Positions 55,936 to 64,000 of a stretch of 64,000 nucleotides of DNA are shown here, one piece after another. Within the stretch, counting starts at the first letter, position 1. The number at the start of each line of letters is the position of its first letter. The stretch lies in the NCBI GenBank assembly GCA_963082975.1, contig OY720344.1, positions 7,613,580 through 7,677,579 on the forward strand. Direction: 5' to 3'. The stretch is from Labia minor (taxonomy: Eukaryota; Arthropoda; Insecta; Dermaptera; Spongiphoridae). The translations under genes and the position numbers were made by a program. The notes under the pieces were generated by a model. The model was not told the DNA's origin and ran no database searches. It saw nothing but the letters and a program-made list of their open reading frames with translations.

Positions 55936-56522
55936 CTGGAGTGTCTCCACTTGACTATCTCGCAAATTTGAATTGGATTAAATAACATATATTAATTTAA
56001 ATTAAATTAAATTAATTAAATTATAAATTAAAATTAATAAATAATATTTATTAAACCAGAGCATGTTTGGGTTTTTATTGATGGCACCATGGCACGTGTT
56101 GGCGCGTGAGATTTACAGTGTTAAAAAATTAATTCTGGTACTTTCAGCGATTCAATCAAGCTGACATTCTATATATAGCAGTTTTATACAATTATTAATC
56201 ATGTGAATAATTATCAAACATATATCTTTATTTTTACGGTCACTTTAGAGGAAAAAAATTCAAAACGTTATAGGTAATGACCCTCTTTCGTTTGAGCTAC
56301 ATTTCTCAAAAGTTGAAAGAAAAATATGAATTTTAAATAATGCTCATGTACCAAATTTCATCATTCTAGCTCAAATCTTGGTTACATACATACATACACA
56401 CACACAGACATTTTTCTCAACCTTAGTGAAAATGATTCAGGAACCTTCAAAACGTATAAAAACATCAAAATCTCAACATTGAAAATTTTCGTGATCTCAA
56501 AACTATCTCTGGCGATGTAGTA
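55936..56522 (-). mobile_element. Family A Helentron/HINE-like element, complete-ended copy (A7)
   Basis: Left end CTGGAGTGTCTCCACTTG then ACTATCTCGC; right tip CTATCTCTGGCGATGTAGT. It includes TTATTAAACCAGAGCATGTT, GGCACGTGTTGGCGCGTGAG, TAGCAGTTTTATACAATTAT and a short CA run before GACATTTTTCTCAACCTTAG. With A2 and A3 it best represents the full-length form. Confidence 0.75.
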
Positions 56523-56849
56523 AAAATGATTAAATAGATTTGTATTTTTTTTTTATAAATTGTACAAATAAATAAATAAGTAGACTTAATTATTATTTTA
56601 TCTACTCAAATGTGTTATTATAATCTCCAAATTTCTTTAATCAATTATCCACATTTCATTAAATTAACTAACGTATTTAATTCTTTAAAAAAAATTTTCT
56701 TCAATTCTCATCATCATTTCTACCGAAATTAATAGAAAATATTATAAGCCTAGATAAAATCTGTTCTATGATTTATTTATATTTATTTATTTTTGTTGAG
56801 ACATTTTTATTCATATTTTTTTTGATCTTCTTGCCTCTATGATTAATTC

Positions 56850-57210
56850 GATAGGATTTGCTTTGTTATCTTGACTTTTCAGTAAAAAAAATCAGGTTCA
56901 CCGATTTGCTTGCTTTCAAATATAATTTATATAAGAAGAAGAAAGCCTTTTGGTATTTTTATCGGACCCAAACACTGGTGCAAAAAAAAAAAAAATGTTC
57001 TCTCAACACCAACGACCATATCTTAATCGCATTCCCATAAAATGAACAGCGAGAGAGAGAGAACGAGGTAATGTAACCAAGGATGAAAGAAAAAGGGGAT
57101 GGAGGTAAATGTTATTCAAGATTCAACCTCACCACCCTTCAGACATCCACCTTCACGGTATACTCCTTCTTTTCCATCCTAAGAGATAATTTACTAGTAA
57201 AAGATCTGTG
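56850..57210. other. Moderately complex unique segment
   Basis: ATAGGATTTGCTTTGTTATC, TTTTTATCGGACCCAAACAC, ACACCAACGACCATATCTTA, AACCTCACCACCCTTCAGAC. A 60-codon plus frame (MLCYLDFSVKKIRFTDLLAF..) has no known domain. Weak candidate for conserved sequence. Confidence 0.25.
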
Positions 57211-57674
57211 ATTTATTTTCATAAGAAAAAAAAAAAAAAATTATATCACACGTCAATATGTAAACTTCACAAAACGTTCAGATTTTCAGAGACAATAAAA
57301 TTATAACAATTATTTATTTTATTTATCCTTATGAATAATTGTATTAAGTAATTAATTTTATTATTAATATTTATTAGATTTATATATATAAATCAATAAT
57401 CTAGATTATTTATATTTAAATTGAATCAAGACATCCTAAGAGATAATTTCCTAGTAAAAGAGTTCTTATTCTTAAAATTTTTTTAATATTAGTCAGGTCT
57501 CAAATGATAAATCTATTTTTTATAATATACTCGTATATATCAAATATACCGTATACACCAGCAGATCGAATTATCTCTTTAATTAATCTTTATAAATTTT
57601 TATTATTTTATCTCAATTATTTAATATTGGGACAAATTTATTTATTCTATTTATTTATTTATTGTATTTAATTT

Positions 57675-58305
57675 TATCTATCTATCTATCTCTGTGGCTC
57701 TTCTGAACTTGAAAGTCTTGGCCGCAGCAACCACATTTCTTCAACTATCCCTATCCTGAGACACAACCCTCCAATCACTACCCTCTCCCATCTCACTCAC
57801 GTCCCTTTCTACATTGTCCACTCACCGCCTTCTTGCTTTTCACACCACAATATATTTTTCGGCATTCTTTCCTCTCCCATTCTAGCCACGTGCCCTGCCC
57901 ATCGCAGTCTTTTTGATTTTATAATTCTAACTATATCTGGAGATGCATAAAGGTCATGCAATTCCTCGTTATGCAGTCTTCGCCATTCCCCGATGACCTC
58001 CTCTTTTTTTGGTCCATAAATGCTGCGAAAAATCCTATTCTCAAATACTCTAAATCTACTCTCGTCTCCTAAGGTCATAGACCATGTCTCACACCCATAT
58101 AATACAACTTGTTTTATATAATTTAATTTTTATCCCCCTTGATAATAATTTTGATGCGATAAGCCCCTTTACTACATGATAACAGGAGTTACCCGATTGC
58201 AACCCACTTTAAATTCTTCTCGAATATTACTATTATCCTTCGTGATTACAGAACCTAGGTATTTAAATTTTCCTACATTTTCAAATTCTAATGGTATTTA
58301 TTTAT
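57675..58305 (-). pseudogene. LINE ORF2 C-terminal part with 3' tail (RTE-like), copy 2
   Basis: Read on the minus strand the order is VGKFKYLGSVITKDN, then YIKQVVLYGCETWS, then an open 89-codon stretch MTLGDESRFRVFENRIFRSI .. RLRWAGHVARMGEERMP, then VDNVERDVSEMGEG, DWRVVSQDRDS, NVVAAAKTFKF, and the tail GCCACAGAGATAGATAGATA. These are the conserved C-terminal words of insect endonuclease/reverse-transcriptase LINE proteins (FKYLGS, LYG.ETW, RLRWAGHV.RM). Frame shifts and stops break it into three or more pieces. The polymerase active site and endonuclease are not present. The stop close to a GATA tail suggests an RTE-like clade. Confidence 0.88.
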
Positions 58306-58317
58306 AGATCTTAAATA

Positions 58318-59007
58318 CAGGGTTATCATAAAAGAATGGTGAGGTTTCGAACATTGTTTAAAGAAAAACAGAATTACTTACAGTTAATGTTGTTTATTAA
58401 TCTAATTTGTCGTCTCATACAGTTTTTTTACATAATTAATAAATTTTAATATGGGCGCCCTTATTCGTTCGAAAAATGTCCAAACGATAATCAACTTCTC
58501 TCCAAACATTCGCTAACATTTCTTCGGTTATGCTTGTCATTGCTTCACTAATCCTGTATTTTAAGTGGTTCAGGTCGCGAATTTTTTGTGAATAAACAAT
58601 GTTTTGGATGTAACCCCACAACCGTTTCATCTGGAACACTTGGTCTGCCGGTTGATTTCCGTTTCTGAACTGATCCACTTTCTTCAAATTGTTTAAACCA
58701 GCGTGTTATGTTATTTTTGTGTTGTGGATTTCTTCCAAATTCACGTCGGAACGCACTTTGAACTAAAATTACGGATTTTAATTCAGCCATCAATAAAACA
58801 CTTTGCTTTATCTTTAAGAGAGAACATAGTAATTTACTAAACTCACCGCAACAACAGTACAAGAACTGATATTGAGGTTAGAATAGCTTTTAAACAAACT
58901 TTTGGGTTGTAGGCTTTCAGAGATACCAATATAACATTTAGAAATTTCCCTACAATTTTCCTACGAATTTCTAAAACCGCACCATTCTTTTATGATAACC
59001 CTAACTG
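58318..59007 (-). mobile_element. Tc1/mariner-superfamily element, internally deleted
   Basis: Tips read CAGGGTTATCATAAAAGAAT on the left and, inverted, CAGTTAGGGTTATCATAAAA on the right, continuing GAATGGTG. Both sides are flanked by the dinucleotide TA, the duplicated target of this superfamily. The left tip lacks a TTAG tetranucleotide that the right has. The element is about 690 bp, roughly half the usual length, because the centre of the transposase gene is gone. It is on the minus strand and sits 13 bp from the LINE fragment. Confidence 0.88.
58436..58790 (-). pseudogene. Transposase remnant (N-terminal HTH plus C-terminus)
   Basis: From an ATG at 58,790 the minus strand encodes about 57 residues of the N-terminal DNA-binding domain, with VQSAFRREFGRNPQHKNNI, WFKQFEESGSVQKRKSTGR and PSVPDETV. 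This is the helix-turn-helix region plus GRPS linker typical of mariner-like insect transposases. Without the catalytic domain, the text continues in another frame (58,620-58,436) with LWGYIQNIVYSQ, RISEAMTSITEEMLANVWRE, VDYRLDIFRTNKGAHI and a stop: the C-terminus of the same family. So a deletion removed the DDE region and left a frame mismatch. No catalytic activity is possible; a short DNA-binding peptide from the first frame is conceivable. Confidence 0.85.
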
Positions 59008-59424
59008 TATTAGCGAAATTAATCAAATAGTTTTTATTTAATTATTTTTTTAATTTTTCTTCTTTTTTTTATTTTTTATTCATAAATCTTTTCACTTAAA
59101 CAAAAAAGTAGTACATATAATTTTATTTATTATTTGTCAAATTTATCAATCGCAATGTATAGTATATAATTATAGATAGCTCGATTAATTTACAAATTAG
59201 CAAACATATTTGTAATTAACATTAATATTCATTTTTTTATTGAATATAATTTATAATGAATTTATATTTTAATAACACATACTGAATTTTTTAATGATTA
59301 AATGTAAGTGCATTTTGTATATTATATTGAATTATGAAGATTATCTACTACATAATTGGCAAGTATAAAGAAGAAAGAGCAATGGTTGTTAATTGGAAAG
59401 AAAATAAAAGAAAAGAATATAATA

Positions 59425-59765
59425 TAGTCAGGCGCGCAAGACGATTAAGACAGTTCAAGGGCTCAAGGGGGTGTGGTATGCTAATAATGCTAACCGGTTG
59501 CTGCCCACCATCTGGTCGCACGCAGCCTCTGCAGGTGTTAACGCGCTCCTTCCGTCTTCCGGTGCTCATGACGCTATTTTCTCCTATCAGAAATCATGTT
59601 CAGTCTTTTAGACAAGAACCGGGCGCCCAATGAACGTTTCCGGCCAGTTCGGACATTCGTTTTTAACTTATACTTAATTACGGTTAAAGTGTTCTCTACA
59701 GGAAAACCAAACACTCACAGAAAGAGTGAGAAAGAAGGTCGGTTACCCCCTCCAATTTCCATATT
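59425..59765. other. GC-rich unique island
   Basis: One of the GC-richest segments: GTCAGGCGCGCAAGACGATT, TAACCGGTTGCTGCCCACCA, TCTGGTCGCACGCAGCCTCT, AACGCGCTCCTTCCGTCTTC, GAACGTTTCCGGCCAGTTCG. Frames of 73 codons (minus) and 99 codons (plus) cover it and neither contains known domains. CCATTGGGCGCCCGG-type sequence (minus) is present. It could be an exon, a retroelement end or a regulatory island; I cannot decide. Confidence 0.3.
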
Positions 59766-59767
59766 AA

Positions 59768-59791
59768 CCAACAACAACAACAACAACAACA
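59768..59791. repeat. (AAC)n microsatellite
   Basis: Short CAA trinucleotide run. Confidence 0.85.
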
Positions 59792-60468
59792 TATAGGTAT
59801 ATCCATAAACGACAACAGTTAATATCTAAATTATAAAAAAAAACAAAAAAAAATGGTTATAATATTTACTTATTATCTTTAAATAGTAAGTATTTTGTAT
59901 TTCATTTCATAAACCCAATTAGACACTATGCTTACATATACATACATATTTTAATATATACACATTATTAGATTAATATTTGATCGATTAGCTTTGTCAT
60001 TCGATTACAATAAAATTATTAAATTTTCTATTAAACTAATTTTACTTATTTAATTAAAATAAATAAATATTTATATCATTCATGTAAATATAATCAACTC
60101 TCATTTATGATCATGTGTCATTATCAATATTTAAATTTGCAAATTTTAAAATATTATTCTTAGTAAATACATTATCGTACATAGAATATTATACAATGGT
60201 AAGATTTGTATATAATATTTTATGACATTTAATACATATTAATAAAATTAACCAAGTCAATGTTATGTATGCAAATTCAATGTTCAAAAATGGAATGATT
60301 TAAATATTAAATCAATTTCTGGTTTCCAATTATTAAATTTACATTATAATTTAAAAATTATACTATATTTTTATCATTTATAAATGGTTTTTGTTTTTTC
60401 TTTTTACAATTTTTTTTTTTTTTTTTTTTAACTAAAAATATTGATTATGAATAATTCAATAAATATAG
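59792..60468. other. AT-rich stretch, no recognisable feature
   Basis: Only A/T-rich sequence with TATACATA-type runs and a T-run near 60,410-60,430. Confidence 0.5.
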
Positions 60469-60471
60469 GTA

Positions 60472-61533
60472 TGAGCCGTTTATTTTGAAAGTGGCCTAAC
60501 TCCGTTTTTCATTTTTTTTTTGCTGATTATCATGGTTACATGTACAATTTCTTGTTATGTATCAGTGAAGTATTCCAGGTTGTTTATATTCCAAGCAAAT
60601 ACAATAAATTTTGAACACAAGTTTTCAGAATTAGTTCAAAAACTAAACCGTGTAGTTTAAAAGTGGCCTAACTCCATTTATAGTGACATTAAGATTTTAG
60701 CGTGGTGGAAATGTCATTACAAAAAATAATTTATTAAATATTTGTTCCCCAAGATTATTAAAAAGTGTCAGAAATGTAATAATTTTATTGTACAATAAAT
60801 GAAATGAAACAAGAAGATTTTGTATTGACAAAATTATTAGAAGACGCAATTTTTAAACGGGGCTAAAATTTTAATAAAGAATCAGTAAACTAGTTTAAAA
60901 ATATGTTGGATTGCGTTTTGTCAGAAACTGTTTAAAATTTTTTATAAGACATCAATGAATGAGAATGCAAATTTTAAAGTCCTGAATTTATTACCATGTC
61001 GGGGTAGACCAAGAAAATTCAAAAAATTTTGTATTTACACCAATTTCCAAAGCATAAATCAATTTTATATACCACCGATGACGATTTCTTCAAACACCTT
61101 TCACACATGCAAAATGTAAATGAATAGTAAGTAGTTTTGTAATAAATTTATGTTTGTAATTTTGTATTTAACAAAAATGTTTTGAATGGGATAAATTACG
61201 TGTTTTCTAAGTGTTTTAAAGTATGTAAAATAAATTTAGTATTGTTTTTCAATCAGAAGCATCTTAAATTATGTTGAATGGACTTGCGTACCTTCAAATT
61301 TTAAAATGAACCTGGTTGTTAATTTTGAAAGTGGCCTAACTACATTCTATAAAAAAACACAAATTATTCACGTAATAATTGCCACTATTTTAATGGGAAA
61401 TATAAATTTAACACCCTTCGATACCTCATTAGGATCCTATACGTATATTTTTTAAATTCATTGCAACGTAAACCCTTAAATATCTCGATTTGAATATAAA
61501 TGGAGTTATGTCACTTTCAAAATAAACGGCTCA
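60472..61533 (+). mobile_element. TA-flanked DNA transposon, 1.06 kb, decayed
   Basis: Tips TGAGCCGTTTATTTTGAAAG on the left and the inverse CTTTCAAAATAAACGGCTCA on the right, identical over 22 bp and similar for about 38, each flanked by TA. A motif AAAGTGGCCTAACTCC occurs at the left tip, at about 60,660 and, with one change, at about 61,330, with an inverted eroded version at the right tip. Inside, remnants KQEDFVLTKLLEDAIFKRG and LNLLPCRGRPRKFKKF appear in different frames. RGRPRK recalls the linker between DNA-binding and catalytic domains in mariner/pogo-type transposases. No intact frame; the catalytic region is not visible. Confidence 0.8.
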
Positions 61534-61705
61534 TATATGTATTATATTTAATTTAAATGAAAATGAATTATTTTGTTTAATTTATTTAATTTATCATGTT
61601 AATAAAATATTTAATTTTATTTTATATATATTAAAAGTTTAAGAAAATTTCTATTGTCTACAATAGATTATCAAAATAGACAATTTGAACAAATCTTGGT
61701 ACACA

Positions 61706-61734
61706 CCTGTATATATATATATATATATATATAT
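61706..61734. repeat. (AT)n microsatellite
   Basis: TA run of about 13 units. Confidence 0.9.
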
Positions 61735-62725
61735 AATACAAAAAATTAAATTTAAATATTTCAAAACTCAAATATGTTTTCACACCTATCTATTCACCTG
61801 TTCTGATGTCGTTGACATTTTTCCGCGTGTCATGAATTTAATATCCATTTGTCAAATGTCTATTTAATCTTTCAAGAGATTTATTTAACAAAAAAAAAAA
61901 AAAAATATTTTTCCATTCAAGGTATAATAACTATACTATACATTGAATGAATTCTCTTTTTTTTCTCTTATCTTTTCTTTCTTTCTTTTAAATATTTATT
62001 TAAATTTATTCGGAATTTATTCGTATTCTGTTGATACTAATCGTTTAATTGTTTGATTTGGTTTCAATTCACTCCATTCTTCATTCTTCGTTGCCTTCTT
62101 AATGATTTTCATTTAATATACAATTTACTTTATTCTATATATATATTGGAGATACCTACCTATTTATATTTATATTCATTTTTTTTTTCAAGTCTTGTAT
62201 AATTAAATTTATTTATTTATTTATATTTATTCAATTTTCCATTTTTTTTTTACTTTTCAAAAAATTATTTTAGAAGAATATTTTTTTTATTGATTTGTTC
62301 GTTTATTTTCATATTCTTTTGGCCAATTTTTTTTATTATTATTTTGCTTCGTTGAAGATTCAAGTGGTTGTTTTCTTATTTATTTATTATTTTGGTCATA
62401 TATATAAAAAAAAAATATCTGTAACACTCAATTAGTAAATTCTACTATTTAATTTAATTTTAATTCTTATGTATTTTTATTTTTTTAATTTTTTTAAAAT
62501 TATTTCGAACTTATTTTATAAATTATTACTAATTTATACTTATACAAATTTTATAATATGCATATTTAATAAAAAATTGTTTTTCAGATTCTTATAAATT
62601 AATAAATTAATTAATTAATGTTATTATATATATCTATAATTATATCGAATTATCATTTTTTTAGATCACTAAATCAAATGTAAAAACAAATGATGCCAAA
62701 TAATATAATTATTTATAATATATTT
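61735..62725. other. AT-rich stretch, no recognisable feature
   Basis: T-rich plus strand with TTTCTTTCTTT-type runs; a slightly complex piece at 61,790-61,850 (CACCTGTTCTGATGTCGTTG). No gene. Confidence 0.5.
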
Positions 62726-63172
62726 CAGACTTTGGTAATTATACAGAAGACTGGCGAAAGGAGGTAGGTGGTTGAAACTTACTTTGAGGTGTTCCTTGAA
62801 TGATTCTGAACAACTTTATATGCAACTTTTTTTATGATCTCTTTTAGTTTAATTAATTAAACTGTGTATCCATACTAAAGTTATTTAAAGACTTTTTCGG
62901 TTTTTTAAATTCGGTTTATTTTATTTTAGAAAATATAAACTCCGCAAAAGCGTTTAAATAACTTTGGTATGAATAAAACTATTTCTAAAATAAAATAAAC
63001 CGAATTTAAAAAACCGAAAAAGTCTTTTAATTAATTAATTTTTATTAATTAAACTAAAAGAGATCATAAAAAAAGTTGCATATAAAGTTGTTCAGAATCA
63101 TTCAAGGAACACCTCAAAGTAAGTTTCAACCACCTACCTCCTTTCGCCAGTCTTCTGTACAATTACCCAGAC
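62726..63172. mobile_element. Foldback element with interleaved inner inverted repeats
   Basis: Outer arms of about 130 bp are nearly identical (GTAATTATACAGAAGACTGG, CGAAAGGAGGTAGGTGGTTG, CTTTGAGGTGTTCCTTGAAT, CTGAACAACTTTATATGCAA). Between them lie B (62,871-62,889, CATACTAAAGTTATTTAAA) and C (62,889-62,935, GACTTTTTCGGTTTTTTAAA..), then B' (62,953-62,971) and C' (62,980-63,026). The order A-B-C-B'-C'-A' means B and C pair in a crossed, pseudoknot-like fashion. Text inside the arms (TGAAACTT, CAACTTT, TGATCTCTTTTAGTTTA) parallels the family C foldback at 52.8 kb, so the two are probably related. Confidence 0.82.
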
Positions 63173-64000
63173 TTTTATTGATTTGTTAATTTATTTAAAT
63201 CATATATACTATATTATACTTATACTAAATATTTTATTATTATTATTTTTTTTATTATACTATAAATAAAATTGTTTTTTTTTTTGTTTTGTTATCTTTT
63301 TAATTTGCCAAAGGCCAATATGTTCTGATTTCAAATTAATTTTCTATTCTACAAAGAGAGTTCAAATAAAATAAAGTTCAATCAAGTGTTAACGATGAGT
63401 CGCTTATTTTGCTTATTGGACAAAATCCAAAACATATACAATGTAATTTATCTGGAAGAAGTACGGGAATAAAAAGAGTAAAGCAAAAAAAATAAAACAA
63501 GAGCTTATTTATTAATCTTATTGCTAAACATGATTGAATTTTTTTTTTTTTTTGTTATCCAATTAAGGAAAGAAATATTATTAGTTAAATTTTTTATTTA
63601 ATTAATGAACTTTCAAATTAAAGATAAATTAAAGAATAAAATAAAATAACAACCACCAACTGATTTACTCCCCTCACAATTTACTTACTATAACTTTATA
63701 CCTACAAGAGACTATGATTAGGTTTTAATTTTTAATTTTTTTTTTTAATTTAATAATTGAGGTTTCAATGAGTTATAAATAAGAAAATATAAATTTTCTC
63801 TAAAAAAAAAAAAAAAAAAAAAAAATTAAAAAGATTGACATGGTTTAAATTTAAAAAAATATTGGTGGGATCTTTCCATTATCAATTTCTTTTTAAAATC
63901 TTATAGTTAACTTTAATAACATATTTAAATTTAATCATCGGTGAATAGATTGAAAATTTATCAAGTATACGGTACGTGCATATCTATTTGGTGCAAATAT
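63173..64000. other. AT-rich stretch, no recognisable feature
   Basis: A/T homopolymers including an A-run at about 63,803-63,825. One complex piece (GTTAACGATGAGTCGCTTAT) near 63,390. No gene or repeat match. Confidence 0.5.

Noticed and set aside
1-64000. CRISPR array, prokaryotic operon or organelle DNA
   Set aside because: No regularly spaced direct repeats with unique spacers; the content (LINE, SINE, hAT, Tc1/mariner and LTR elements, microsatellites) is that of a eukaryotic nuclear genome.

Overview
This window looks like nuclear DNA from an arthropod, most likely an insect. It is very AT-rich, dense in simple repeats (AT, CA/GT, TC and trinucleotide runs), and carries LINE, Tc1/mariner, hAT, Ty3/gypsy and SINE remnants of kinds common in insect genomes. 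I found no complete host protein-coding gene and no convincing tRNA gene. Almost every long reading frame is either a mobile-element remnant or a by-product of a simple repeat. The window behaves as a gene desert or a very large intron, in which repeats alternate with GC-richer, non-repetitive islands of roughly 200-550 bp that may be regulatory or may be unrecognised exons.

Layout. 1-1200: overlapping fragments of several repeat families (A, D, C). 2.0-8.1 kb: two decayed 3' ends of one LINE, a possible degraded C2H2 zinc-finger fragment (3.65-3.96 kb), a foldback element (4.6-5.0 kb), and a GC-rich island with two perfect TGACGTCA sites (5.4-5.85 kb). 8.1-9.3 kb: a decayed hAT-type element (family F) interrupted by a family A element. 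10.2-19.3 kb: three family B elements, repeats with terminal hairpins, a 70-bp-arm palindrome, a tRNA-like SINE head, a truncated SINE and a hAT MITE with a perfect 8-bp target duplication. 20.5-24.85 kb: one recent but broken Ty3/gypsy LTR retrotransposon on the minus strand, with a gag-protease reading frame between nearly identical 844-bp LTRs. 26.8-34.6 kb: two more B elements, one A, and a complete-ended 1.07-kb hAT element. 36.6-45.3 kb: a Penelope-like palindrome, a family G element, a tRNA-derived SINE, an 18S rRNA fragment beside a 234-bp MITE, and a family A copy holding a long palindrome. 46.2-56.5 kb: four further family A copies, a 376-bp hAT MITE and a 540-bp foldback. 57.7-61.5 kb: the best-preserved LINE fragment, an internally deleted Tc1/mariner element and a 1.06-kb TA-flanked DNA element. 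62.7-63.2 kb: a nested foldback with interleaved inverted repeats.

Families A, B and G have different sequences but the same end architecture. An inverted repeat sits at the very tip of one end and is subterminal at the other, where a short terminal palindrome follows it. Helentron-derived non-autonomous elements (HINEs, such as DINE-1) are known for this arrangement, and I infer that class. There is no operon or pathway here; the interactions visible are nesting of elements and the spread of short motifs, notably paired TGACGTCA sites, within repeats.
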